Part shown: positions 1 to 13,572 of the stretch, in pieces
Position numbering within the stretch: position 1 is the stretch's first letter
Layout of the letters: every line of letters starts with the position of its first letter
From: Gonocerus acuteangulatus
Lineage: Eukaryota; Arthropoda; Insecta; Hemiptera; Coreidae
Direction: 5' to 3'
Length of the DNA: 64,000 nt
Assembly: GCA_946811695.1 (NCBI GenBank)
Contig: OX328128.1
Location: forward strand, 23,904,758-23,968,757
The notes under the pieces: model-generated
Told to the model about the DNA's origin: nothing
What the model saw: only the letters and a program-made list of their open reading frames with translations
The model's database searches: none
Position numbers and translations under genes: made by a program

Positions 1-2893
1 TTGGCAGAATAACATTCAACTCATAAGAATAACAATACAATTTAAATAATGGAATAAAATAAAGGTCTAACTCACAACACAACAAAAGAACAGCACAATT
101 GCGTAAAAATTAAATAATAAAATGCCTCTACATAATACATTAAAAAAAAGAAGAAGGAAGGAGTGAATATTGAGGCACTCTATGGTTATGAGAACAAGGA
201 AAGGTTGAGAAAGGGAGAAAATTGATGAAACTGTATGAAGAGGGTATCAGATACAAATTTAAAGTGTAATAAAAACTTCAGTATAAAAAAGAGAGAGCGA
301 AAAAATAAACAATTACAAATAAATGCATTTATAAAAAAAAAAAAAAAAATTAAAATAAATCAAAATATATAAATATCCTGGCGCAAACAATATTACAATA
401 GTGGTACATTCTTAGAGAGTGTTTTGCTTGGATGATTTGAGAAAAGCGAAGAGGCAGGATTTTAATACAGGTAAGGGTGCGTTTACATCTGACACTTCTC
501 GGAGGATATATATTTCAGGTGTCAGATAGATATTCTCTTGCAAGTATTCCTACTGACAGAAATACCCAGACATTTATGTCATGGGTATGTATACTGCAGT
601 TCTAAATTTGTTCAAATTGTCAGCCCGTCATAGGTCATGGCACAAAAATCAGTGTATACATCTGTTGGTATAGAAGTGTCTACAATACAGCTAGTAGCCA
701 AAATATTTGCCCCCCGACATTAAATTCTTCTCTTTATAATCAGTGTTTACACCTGATGGTATAGAAGTTTCGACACTTACAGCTTGTGATAGAAATATAT
801 ATCTCAGACATAAATTGTTCGCAGTTTACATTAACTGCAATTTCTGTCTGACATAAATATGCTGCCATAAGTATCAGAGGAGGAAAAACTTTATTGTACA
901 AAAAGTTTGGTTGCCCAACTAAATTGGGTTGCTCCGTACACAACATGTTGATCAACCTAGTAGGTATTTTAAATTCAAAAAAATAAATAAATAACTAAAA
1001 ATAAAAACATTATATGAATTAAGTAAATAAATGAGAATATAGTGATGATAGTATTAATAAAAATCAACAAAACGAAAAACGAGAAAAAAAAGCGATATTA
1101 TATAAAATACTACTGATAAATGTACCAAAAAATTAAATAATAATTAAATTAAAAAAAAAAAAAAAAATAGAATGTTTCAGCCATATATGTGGCTTTGAAT
1201 AATAGCAAGCGAGTCTACGAGAATAGATTCTGCTATTCTTCCTAGAATGTCCTCGCTGGAAAGATAAATGCCTACAGACACAACCATAGTTTCATACTTC
1301 ATAATCCTGTGTACAGCTACCTTGATCAGGCCAATAATTTTTAAATAAGTTACCAAATGATAAGAATCTTACACTAATTTGTTTGTAACATATAAATGAA
1401 TAATATGAACACTTTGATTCATGCTTCACAGCCAGATTAATTTGTTAATGACAATCAAATAGAAATCTTTATTGTTATATAAACAAATAAAATGATTATT
1501 ATTAGTATTTCACTTAGCTCAAATGTTTCAAAATGCTTCTCGATATCTAATGCAGTTAGGACTGTAAAACATGCCAACAGCATTTTTATTTTTAATTTGA
1601 AATGAATCTGGTAGTAGTATCACTCGAAATACAAGGAAAGTTATTCCAATGAAAATCAAGATGTAGGAAAAATTGAAAGATCAAGAAGGAAAGAAAATAC
1701 TGTCTTCAGCAGAGTCAATCTCAAAGCCCCAAACGAAGAAGAATATGACCAGGAAAAATTAAGTAGATGTGATGAGTGTAATTTTTTCCGATGTATTTTT
1801 TTACAGTAGGCACTACTTTAATAAAAACAGCTGTATTTTTTAAAATAAAAATTATCCAGATAATTTAGCCCCCCCTTCTTATTTCCTTTGTTCCTGTGTT
1901 CTGATTTCTTTTTTTTTTAACACGTTTTCTGTGTTATTTATTGACTTGTTAGGGATAAAGGGGGTAATTTTTAATTTTTAATGTAATTCAATACATGTAA
2001 TTTGTTTTTCTTCTAGTTTAATGAGGATGGCCCTGAGGCCGAAACGTTTAAATGAGGAATTGTAATTAGCTCATTAATTAAAATTTGGCTGAGGTGAAGA
2101 TCAAAAATAAAGTATATGTGTGTTAATTATTAATTATTATGTAAGACATTTCATTGAGCAAATCAACTGTGTTGCGGAGCTCCTCAAATTAATTAAACAC
2201 ACACACAAAAAAAGGTGGACTTTTTCAAAGAAACCATACATATATTCTTAAGCATTTCGACACGCTGATTCCGAATTCGGAGTTCGTTTCACCCCATCAC
2301 GTCAGGTTTAAGAGCATTTGAAGTCAAATTTCATATGAAGCTGTTAAAGAAAAAATAACTAAAGCTTTCATGGTTTTGAGGGTGGATGAATTCGAATCCG
2401 AGGTCTGTTTCTTCATATCGGCGCAAAATTTAGGTACTTTCAAGGACAAATATGTTTATTTTGCCAACAATTAATCTACAAACAAAATTCTTTTTTTTTG
2501 CAAAATAGACATATTTGTCATTGAAATGAACTTTATTTTGCACCCATGTGGTGAAACAGACCTCGGATTCGAATTCAACGACCCTCAAAACCATGAAAGC
2601 TCTAGTTATTTCTTCTTTAACAGCCACACATGGCCAGATGCCTAATTCTTACCTAAGGATTTGTTTCTAGTAAAAACTATTTAGGGCTGGATAGGACAGC
2701 ATAGAACTCAAATCCTACAACTTAACATCAACACTCAAGATAAAATCATTAATGCTTGGGAATCAAATTCAGATTCTCCAGCTCAGAAGGAAAGTACTGC
2801 ATACATTACAAAAAGGGTAATAATAGTTTCTTTGGCCTAAATCTCTGAAGAGTTTTATACATATTATATTAAAAGAAATATAGAACCAGCATT

Positions 2894-2929
<36 letters not shown>

Positions 2930-3899
2930 TAGTAAGTTAGGTGACGATTTATAATGTTATAATACGAAAATTATACATCTAAGCTCATTAAATAAATATC
3001 TTCTGATTATACATGCAATATATTAGCAATAAAAGAAAAAAATCAGCAAACCACAAAATTATTAATATAAAAGAAATCATGAAGAAAAACCCATTCCATT
3101 CATCCACTTTGTAAACCTTTGTAGCTATATTGAGATGGGTAATAGAATGAAACAAGGTTAAAATCAGTAAGTTTAGGTGTTTTAGAGAAAGTAAGTTATA
3201 GAAAAGACTTAAAAATGAATTAGCCAAATAAGAAGGCATGTAAGTGTAGATTAGTCTAGCCTGGACATCATCATCAAATTCATTTCTCTTTGAACCAATT
3301 TTTGCAGTGTGAGGAAGAAGTCTTTTCCGGCTACTCCATGTTTGTTGGTCTTCTTTTGTTCCAATCGAGCACCATTTTCTGAAAATCCTTCCTCACTTTG
3401 TCTATCCATTTAGTTCTGGATCAACCTCTTCCTCGCTTCCTCTCTACTTCAGCTTGGTAGGTTTCGCCAGCTATTCAGTTAGATCCCGCTGTCTCAGTTA
3501 ATTCTTCACTTTTACCAAATTGGCACCTTTAACGTTGACATTTGATATAATTGAAGTATTGTAGATTCGGGATATTTTTGTTTTACACTCAACTTCTTAA
3601 GAAATCTCATTTCTTCAGGTTTGAATTCACAATTTGTGCTTTGTTAGATTCCATGATTTCAAAGTATACATCAGAATTGGGAGAAACGTGGACCTGGTAA
3701 TATAAGCTTGTGGCACTTCCAGTCCCATTGGCCCTTGTCGTTTCTTCTCTTCCATCTTTCCTGTCTTTCAGTTGTTAAAATAAAAAAAAATAAAAAAAAT
3801 AGCTTTCTGATCTACTTATTGGTGAGGACTTTGGACACCACTGGAGGAGGTTTTAGTAATTTTTTGTTTTAACTTTTTTATACTTATTTTTTTTTCACT
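1..3899. other. No gene seen: Asap 3' side, repeats
   Basis: AT-rich, no supported exon. Holds the foldback 2338-2626, A tracts (2898-2927) and a retroelement-end-like motif near 2030 (GGCCCTGAGGCCGAAACGTT). The expected SH3 exon was looked for on the minus strand and not recognised. Confidence 0.6.
2338..2626. repeat. Foldback repeat, arms about 130 bp
   Basis: AAAGCTTTCATGGTTTTGAG and GAATTCGAATCCGAGGTCTG in the left arm recur inverted in 2490-2626. No coding potential. Confidence 0.8.
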
Positions 3900-4037
3900 T
3901 TTTAGCGCGGTTCCTCCCTCCCCCATAGGGAGGAACCCCGCTTATAAGGTTGATACAATGAAACAATCCGGAAGTGCCGACTAGAAAATTTCGCGTTTCA
4001 GAACCCATAGAGACCGAAAATAACGGTGGTTCAAATT

Positions 4038-4104
<67 letters not shown>

Positions 4105-5458
4105 CTGTTCGCTCATTTCTGGCTTCCCTAATGGCCCGATTGTGATGAAATTTGGTACAAAAATCCGTCTTCCAATTTGAAAGGTCAAGTTCGTTAACCA
4201 GCAGAATCCACCCACTGGAAGATGGCGTTTGGGGCGAAATTCGTGCAAAAAAAAAAATCGTAACGCTTACGTTTTCGAGTTCATAAGCTTGTAAGTACTC
4301 GTTTTATATGCTTCTTGGGCTAGGGAAACGAATGAAATCATTTTCAAGGCGATAGCTTTAACCGTTTTCGAGAAAATTGGAAAAATAGTTTTTGAATACC
4401 GTTTTTGGTTTGGGTACTTAGAATCATGGGATTCAGTTGAAACATTTTCTGCATGTTCTACTTTCATTAAAACTAATATGTTGAAATTTTTGTTACGTTT
4501 GGAGCTCAGGAAGGGTTAGAATAAAATATTTTTTTAACAGACATAAAACATTTTGGTAACTTTGTATACTTTCCTTAATATTTCGAAAAAGGTTGAGAAT
4601 CTTGCAAAACGTAAGATTACCATTAGAAAGCTTACTAAATGCTTTACAAAAATGGTTCTAATGAAAGTTTTGATTAGGCGATGTCAATCGGAGAAATAAG
4701 TCCTTAAACCTTTAAAGTAATTGATTTCGCTTATTCGAACTGTTCTTTTTGTGTTTGATTTTGGTACTTAGAATTATGGGATTCAGTTGAAACATTTTCT
4801 GCATGTTCGAATTTCATCAACACTAATATGTTGAAATTTTGGTAATGTTTGGAGTAAAGAAAGGGTTAGAATAAAATATTTTATTAACAGACAAGAAAAG
4901 TTTTGGTAACTTTGTATACTTTCTTTAGTATCTCGAAAACCGTTGACAATCTTGTGAAGCAGAAGGTTACCATTCGAAAGCTTACTAAATGCTTTACAAA
5001 AAAGGTTCTAAAGAAAGTTTTAATTAGGCGATGACAATCGGAGAAATAAGTGCTTAAAACTTTAAAGTAATTGATTTCGTTTATTCGATTGGTTCTTTTT
5101 GTCTATTTTATTCCTTGTTATTTTTAAATTGCTTATAGTCGGTAATGTATTTGACAATAAAACAGATTAAGTAAAATAAGAAGATCAATTTATTGTTAAA
5201 AATGTAGCGTTCAAAGAGAGAGATCCCAAGGCTTTCCAAATGCCTCTGTCTGCCCGACTTATGGGATAGCTGACCCATACAGTTAAGATTGTAAATCAAG
5301 ACCTTTCAAGAGTGGTTAGTTTGAGATTTCATTTGGATAGGTGTTTCGCTATTGATCTAAACAAAGTAATAACTGTTTCTATTCTATGCCTTCATAAACA
5401 CTAAAGATAAGAACGGAACCGCGCTAAGATGACGCAGTTCCTGCGAATCGGACTTTTA
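3900..5458 (-). mobile_element. HINE/Helentron-like element A
   Basis: Read on the minus strand it starts AAAAGTCCGATTCGCAGGAA and has the subterminal repeat AGCGCGGTTCC. A body of about 1.2 kb and a TA microsatellite (4037-4100) follow. It ends in a hairpin built from GCGGGGTTCCTCCC and GGGAGGAACCGCGC followed by TAAAAA. The body contains an internal near-duplication (4390-4740 and 4765-5100). No protein seen. Family assignment is by structure. Confidence 0.8.
4037..4100. repeat. (TA)n microsatellite of HINE A
   Basis: About 32 TA units; length may vary. Chance reading frames of alternating Ile-Tyr arise here and are not genes. Confidence 0.95.
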
Positions 5459-5959
5459 TTTTCTTTAGAAATTCATCTAATTTCATCGTCACTGATCACT
5501 TTAGATGATTTTGAAGATTATGACCATGTTAAATACTATCGAAAAGTTAAATATTTAAAAAAAAAAAAACACACATTTGTCGAGAGTACACTTTAAACTG
5601 ACCAGTGTGGCTAAGACAAATTTTTGAGACTCCAAAACAGGTTAAATAAAGGTGTAGTGACAATGGAATAGGCAAACAAACATCCACGATATGTCCTTCG
5701 ACCATCGACCCTTTCTGGAGGAAAGGGTGAATGCATATATGCATTCACAGCGGTGTCGCACTACATTTCATGCCCACATATATGCGGTCATAACAGCGGG
5801 GGGCACTGCGTTTCACACCCGCATATATGTGCTCAAGAGCGTTTGAAGGGTTAAAATAATAATGTGTAAAATTGTATTTATGACTGTTCTTGAATGGTTA
5901 CTTTTCAATAAAAATTTAATTATAAATCATGGCGCTAATGGCCAAGATGTAGATGCGCC

Positions 5960-6017
<58 letters not shown>

Positions 6018-6201
6018 CCCAAGTTGCGTGCCAAATGAATGTGTGCGTTTATATGTTTGTGGGTGTACACATATATTTCATGAAATAAGTTTCAATCTAA
6101 AGTATATTCTTCTCTCCCAACAATAATTTCTTGTTTTCCTAATTTGTTGGTGTACCATTCCCACAGAGAGCTGCTGCATGTATAAATGAAATGGGTTTAA
6201 G

Positions 6202-6236
<35 letters not shown>

Positions 6237-6329
6237 ACGTATGGTAAAAAAATGGTAGAATAATACAAGGCATTAAACGGACAACAAGATTATGATGCTC
6301 AACAATGCCTTATTGAGGGAATGGTTTAC
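5459..6329. other. No gene seen: intron or 3' side of Asap
   Basis: Contains a MITE-like block (5690-5853) with CGCATATATG palindromes ending AAGGGTTAA, and the 5S-SINE tail at 5928-6005. Confidence 0.5.
5928..6005 (+). repeat. 5S-SINE 3' tail fragment with long A tract
   Basis: GGCGCTAATGGCCAAGATGT then AGATGCGCCGT followed by about 44 A. Only the tail module is present (5'-truncated copy). Confidence 0.8.
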
Positions 6330-6377
6330 CTCATTCTCCTCAGGGTAGCTTTCAAGTACTGAACCATCTGTTTTTTT
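6330..6377 (-). CDS. Asap: Asap exon 18 (last exon recognised)
   Basis: 48 nt, 16 codons reading [22 protein letters not shown] acceptor and GTAAAC donor, phase 0 on both sides. No stop codon is reached, so coding should continue downstream of 6330. Support is the splice sites and frame only. Confidence 0.65.
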
Positions 6378-7023
6378 CTGTAAAAGAAAACATATATTCC
6401 AGAACTTCATATTTTTAGTTAATTATAACATCAATAATCCGACATCATTTCGTTAAGAGAATAATTTTTTTTTTTTTTTTAAATCACCAGAACGGTATAA
6501 TTTCTACAAAGTTGATCTCAAAAACAGAAAACTAAATTTGAGTTTCAAAATTATTTATTTCAGCTGAAACATAAGTTCTTATTTTATTTAATGTCAAACT
6601 CATAAACCAGCTGAGTCCTCACACAGGAACAAACAAACAGTTGGACATATTTGTGCTAACAAAAATTGTAGTGCTTACAGTTTTGCGTTAAGAGGCTTCC
6701 AGGTACACTTACCGGGAATTTGGCATTGAGAATCAAATGAAACTACTTTTAAGGCAAAATATTTAACCGAGGCAAATTGAACTACCAAGAAATTTGGCTT
6801 TGAGTCCTCAAAAATTAAGACCGAGACATTTTGAGGGTAATTTTTCAAAATGTATGCAAATTGAATTGTATATGTGTTGTCTATGTTTTAAAAAGAAGAA
6901 GTACTACAAGAAAAATATATTATACTAACAGATAAGAGCAGTTTTTGACTTTTGGCATATTATGTTATATTTCTTATAACTTGTTTAGAAGTAGAGGTAA
7001 GTTGAAGCTGCCCATTTGAAAGC

Positions 7024-7085
<62 letters not shown>

Positions 7086-10000
7086 TTTTAAATACCAATT
7101 TTATTTTCTTATTTTCTTTCTTTTTTTATTTTATTGTCATTTTTTATAACATCTTATTATTATTTGTATTCAGTTTTTCTGAAACAATTGTACATAACAT
7201 CAGTAATTAGGTGAATCGCTGAAGTAGCAAAGCCTTAATAAATTATCATTAGAATAAATGATTATTTTTTTAATAATAAAAAGAAAGACTAATGAGTCAA
7301 TTAATTACGTCATTCAAGTAAAATCAAATTGTAAACTTATTTAAATAATAATAAATTGGATAATTTCCTTGACTAGAAAAGTTCCTACACATTTTGTAAG
7401 AACTCTTAAATAAACAAAGCTAACATACAAAGTTCAAACATTTAAGCAAATAAATAAAAAACAGCAATATCTATACGAAGGAAGAATAAAATTTACTTCA
7501 AATAATACAATACATTGCACTTCCTGAATGTCTACTCAAGCCTTGAATTACATTACAAATACATTAAAAGAAACTATTATTCTTGTGACCAGTTTTACTG
7601 AAAAACATTTATAATACAACAGGAGCCCTAAGATAAAAATGCTTACCTTCCGAGGGGGAGGAACTGGATTCGGAGGGTCTGCATCAGACGCAAGAGATGT
7701 AATGCTCTCCGTGGACTGTCCATTTGAAAGCCGAGGAGAAGGTGCTGGTGGTGGGGGTCCACGTGGCCTTTGTATACTACCTGTTCAACAAGCAAAATAT
7801 TACTCACACACTATGGGTATGGCCAGAACCTATTACTGACCGCACTATTATCCCTAGTGTGCCATATGGTCACATTTGACATTATAAGTTAAAAATTCCA
7901 AATATATAATTAGAGGATACTGAGAGAGATGAAAGAGTTGAACGGTGAGACGAGCTCGCAATGAGGAGAGATTGGCGAGCGAACAGGGGAAGATAGACGG
8001 ATAAGTGTCAAGTGTACCGGGCGCTGTGAGTTCCTTCATTGGCTAGCAATGAAAGGGTTAAAGGGAAGATACATACATAACAGTCCTTGTGCAAGGGCTC
8101 AAATGAACAGATAACAATCATATTTTTCAATAATATTGTTCATCGCCAACGGCCACAGCCACGTTGAATACACCGGTTCCCGTAGATCACCGAAGTTAAG
8201 CAACGTCGGGCGTGGCCAGTACCAGAATGGGTACTGTTGGCATTAAAAAAGGGTGGCAACCTGTAGATAGCCCGGCACTAATGGCCAAGTTGTAGATACA
8301 CCGTAAAATAAAAAAAAAAAATATTGTTCATCTAAATGAATTAAATACTCTGGCCATGTGAATTTCCCTTTTGCTACTCCTTCAATGCTGGAACGGCCCA
8401 GGGATAAGCTATGAAATACTAAACCCGACTCGCAAAAATCGACATTCAAATCATTAGCTTACTTAGGAAATAAACACAAACAGCCGTCCAGCACATGGTA
8501 AAGTGTGATGTCCACCCCAAAATTTTAAGTAATAAATATTAAAAATTACCCTTACCTGTTTTGTCTATACCAGTGGATTTGAGTGCCGGGATTTCACCAG
8601 GAGGTATGACTAATTTTGCTCCCGCTGGGAAAAAGTAAAAATAACAACATTGAAAAAGCAAAACAATTTTATATTTTAATACGAATGGTTTTATTGTTGC
8701 CTGTTGGCCAATGCTCTTTGCTGTTTTGCTTTTAACTTCATTTAAAATGAAGATAAATAGTGACCCAAAATCCCAAAAAGTTTTCTAGTTAGTCAGAAGG
8801 CGAATGAATAAAAGACCAACTGATTGTTTCTATGTAGATGATCTTCAGTTATGACATAGCCCCTGTAGTTAGCCTACGTTCCATTAGACTGTACTTAGTT
8901 TTATCTGAAGAAGCATCCAAGGATGTGAAGCATGTAGGGCTATTTTTAATAAACTGACGATTATGTTATTTGGAATTTTATTCATTGACCTGCATACACA
9001 AAACAAGAAAAATAATGAATTTAGAAATTATTGAAGTTAAAAATTGAAATCAAATCATATATTGTAAATGTTGGCAAAATGAACTAACTTCATCTATCAG
9101 CTGACATCTCTTGAAGATGTCACAACTCTCTGAGTATTTTACTAATAAATATTTTTAGCAGGTAAATTTATGTATTTAAATGGTCTAGGATTTAAAATGT
9201 AGCGAAACCCCTTACCGAGGTGTATAGCCCTCGTAGAGTCCGTAGATGGAGATCGCTTGTGGTAGGAAGGGTTGGGATCCGAAGGGCTTCTACTATGACT
9301 TGGTGGGAGAGTTGAGTAGTTGTAGCCTTGTGGAGGAAGGGGTGCTGCTCTTTTCTTTACACTTCCTAATGTACCCATATCTGGAGAAATTAAACGCTCT
9401 GTAGTTAAATAAAACAAAAATTAAAACAATTAAAAAAAATGACAGAATAAAAAGAATGATTTAATTAAAATAAAAGGGTTGATGCTCTTTACTTTACTTT
9501 AATATACAGGGTGTCCCACATTGAGATGTCATAACTTTAGGGGTTTATTCTGCATCTCATTTGTAGTTCAGGGACGCAGAAATAAATGTTCTATCTCAAC
9601 ATGCAGAGGAGCTACTCAAACTTTTGTCTTTTTTAATAACTACTGGCTTTACTAAAGAAATACTGAGTTTTCGGAATTCCTGATCAATGCATCGTAAATG
9701 AAGACCACATTTTTAGAATCTACATTAAATTTCCAATAAGAAACACCCGTTATTTAAATATTACCATTTAAATTAAGAGCTATATTCAAAGGCATATAGA
9801 TTAGAACGGTTAATTTAGTTTTTTATTAAATTATTCAATATTTTCTTAATCAGCTATTTTTAGACTTAGAGGTTTGCCTCCGCATCAAAAGTTGCATTAT
9901 TTAGTAAGCTTCAAAATGGTACCTCGTAGTTTTAGAAACAAATCTATTTCAATCTATTTTTTTCTGATTTCTAAGTCAAAACCAATAAATGTGCTTAAGC

Positions 10001-13000
10001 GTGAACGAGCCATATTTAACAAATTCTTTAATTTCACACGATGATGGTGATGTCCCATACTTCCCAAACTATATGAGGTTTATTACACAAGCCCATCTAC
10101 CAAATAACAGCTCACTCTGGTTTCAAATAGTTGGTTGTCCAGCTCATAATAGACGAGTGGTGACGGAATGGAACACTGAATTCCCTAACGATTAGGGAAC
10201 TGTTCTAAGCTATATGCCTTTGAATATAGCTCTTAATTTACATGGTAATATTTAAATAACGGGTGTTTCATATTGGAAATTTAATGTAGATTCTAAAAAT
10301 GTGGTCTTCATTTACGATGCATTGATCAGGAATTCCGAAAACTCAGTTTTTCTTTAGAAAAGCCAGTAGTTTTTAAAAAAGACAAAAGTTTGAGTAGCTC
10401 CTCTGCATGTTGAGATAGAAAGCTCATTTCTGCGTCCCTGAACTACAAATGAGATGTGGAATAAACCCCTAAAGTTACGACATCTCAATGTGGGACACCC
10501 TGTATAATTCGATCTATATTGTCACTTGCTTTGGAATTATAATAAATGTAATTCTTTTATTTGATACTTTTGAAGTATAAAATCATTCATTACTGCTGAA
10601 AATATGTTACCGAATGTTTCCAATTTTTTTTGTTTTCAGTCCCTGTTCATAACAATCTAAAGTTTAAAAACTAAGCCTACATTTAACGATCAGAAGGCAT
10701 ACATTTGTTAAGGAATACATTAATAATTTATCAATTTTCCAAATATAAAACACATATAATAAGAAATGTGAGAGTTACATTACCAATCAATGATGACCAG
10801 TAATCATAATAGATGGGATAAAATTATTGCTCTACATGCAACATAATTATTGACCTCATGAAAATTCATTTTTAATAAAAATAAATTATGATGACATTTT
10901 AAATGTATACAATGATAAGTGATGGCTTGAAGATGATAGTACGAGAGCTAGCAATGTCAGAAAAACAGAAGAATTTTAATATGGCTAAATTTTTAATATA
11001 TTGTCTGTCTCTCTCTCCCAGGCAATTATACAGGTGGTCTGGCTGTTGGTAGATGTGTTCATTAGTGTGCACCATATTTGTACAGAAATATAGTAATTTT
11101 TCAAATCATTTCAAGAAGCTGATATTTTTTGTTATTAAATCAATTTACCTTCTCTAAGCTTAAATTTATGATTGCCAGATATTATTATTGTTGATTACAA
11201 TATAGCAGAAAATTATTTCTTAAAATTTTAATGAAATAATTTTTTGTTAATATTTTAATATAGGTAAAATTTATATATGATATTATTTAAGCAATAAAAC
11301 ATCCATAATTAATTTGCCAAACAATAATTCGGTTGTTAAACCACCAGCCAGACCAATTTTCAGAAAATTGAAAAGTTTTGAGATATTATGTCGGCAAAAT
11401 AGATTCCTGGGAAAGGACCAAAAACTATTGAATTAATCTACTATATCCTCTATAAAAATGATTAATTTTTCCATCTTTGCCTTTACAAAAAACACATTTG
11501 CCAATTGCAACTCAATTGTATTAAAGTCAATAACAAAAAATGCCACGATGTGACTGTACTGACGCCATCTTGATAACGGACAGCTGCTGTCATCTATCTC
11601 CCTTTCCCAACTAACACGACAGTCTGTATTCTTTTAACAGGCCCACTCTTCTTTTGATTTTAAATCGGACTGGCTAGTGGTTTAAAGGAAACAACAATAA
11701 TAATGTCTGGCAATAATAAATTTAAGCTTCAAAAAGTTAAATTGATTTTATAAAAAGAATGAGCTTCTCGAAGTGATTTGAAAAGTTACTACTTTTTTGT
11801 ACAAATACGATTCACACTTATGAACGTAACGTCTATCACCAGCCAGATATCCTGTATAATGTCTGGGGAAGTGAGAGAGACAATATAGTAAAAGTTTAGC
11901 CATACTAAAATTCTTTCTCAAAAACGATGCCAGCTCTTAGACTATGAAATGATATCCAAAAGATTGTTAAGCAGCCTTCTCAGGTAACCAAATATATGAT
12001 AGTTGAGAATTCCCAAAAAACATGTATTACTTTAAAAAAAAATTGGGTTGAAAACTGTGAAAGTATGAGTTCATCCAGGATAAATCTAATCTAAAATATT
12101 TGGTTTACTTCAAAACCTGATGTATAACTACACCAATTCTTGTATAGCTATGAAAATCACTTCACAAAGGCAATATTCTGGAGGATGAGTTACTTTAAAC
12201 ATAGTTTTTCTTTTTTGTTAGCAAGCTACTACAAAAGCATTGTGTAGCTTCACATACCAGAGAAATGTTATGTGTCTTCAACCAATTTTAGTCTGATTAG
12301 TGATTCTGGCAAATATTCAATTTTGCAAATTGAATAATATAATTCACTGTTTAGAGCCTCACTCGAATAATAAATTTAAATGTTGAAAAATACTTGAAGG
12401 TATTAATTATGTAATTCAACTAGTAATTTTTTGTATTACCCGAAATATGAAACAAGCTCTTACTGCCTGGAGGCTGATGATGTTGAGGCTTCTTGGTGTG
12501 AGGTACAGGAGGTGGTGGTTGTCGAAAGCTGCCTGATTTAAGGCTATCACAGGTTGACGAACGTGACCTCATGTTGACAGGTGACTCAGCATAGCTGGGA
12601 GGTCGAGAAGCAGTTTTCCTTTCGGGGGTAATACAGCCATTCTGTTACAATAAATATGTATTGAACAATCAAAGAGAATACCATAATAAGAGATCTTATC
12701 TGCGATAATACAATGTTTTAAGTAGTCATGGTGAAACTGTTTTAAAAAATTCTACTTTTAATTACAAATCTAGAGTTATTTTATCATTAAAACGTCTGAT
12801 ACTGCAGCTTAATCCTTTCCTTGAGGCGGGTAGTGGGGCTGGCCGGCCCTGTTTATGACGATCTCAATACCTGCCTCGGGCCCCTGTTACGAGATATTTC
12901 TTACACACCTCAACCTGCATAAACCCTTTTCGCACAATTCCCTGCGAGAAAATTTCAAATTGAATAAAAGATTTTTTTATTATTTCTATTCCTTTTAGTG

Positions 13001-13502
13001 TGGTTCCTCCCTCCCTTCATAGGGAGGAACCCCGCTTATAAGGTTGATCTCGTGAAACAATCCGGAAGTGCCGACTAGAAAAGTTTGTGTTTCAGAATCC
13101 CGAGACCGAAAATGAAAAAAAAAAAAAAAAAAATCAGGCCTGTAACAGGCCACGAGGGCCCTGAGGGGCAGATACTATAGAGGTGTCTGATTCATGACCA
13201 TACGGCACACTAGGGAGATAGTGTGGTCAGTACTATGCTCCGGCCGCCTGATTTTCCCCTTGGCTGCTTCGACTGCTAGAGTCATTAGCACCAACCAAGG
13301 TACCCATTATAAATTAATTAAAGGCTGGGTTGGCCTAGGGATGGCCAGGGAGGCCGAATTCTACCAGTGAACGAAGACACTAGAAGAAAAAATCTTTAGT
13401 GCTTGCTCGGGATTTGAACTCAGGCCTCCAGCTTATTAGTCCAGTGCTCTACCACTGAGCTAACCTCGCCCCTAGAGACCGAAAATGAAGATGGTTCAAA
13501 TT

Positions 13503-13572
<70 letters not shown>

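Noticed and set aside
3974..4248. Reading frames with long Ile-Tyr runs
   Set aside because: Artefacts of TA microsatellites inside HINE elements; the same occurs at 13.5, 26.7, 28.6 and 32.0 kb.
8145..8241. Genuine 5S rRNA gene
   Set aside because: Internal deletion, poly(A) tail and 13-bp target duplication show a retroposed SINE. The 24020 copy likewise carries the SINE tail.
13400..13473. Functional tRNA gene (A and B boxes present)
   Set aside because: It is the head of a SINE with target duplications, repeated at 24.9 kb and 54.7 kb, and no clean cloverleaf 3' half is seen.
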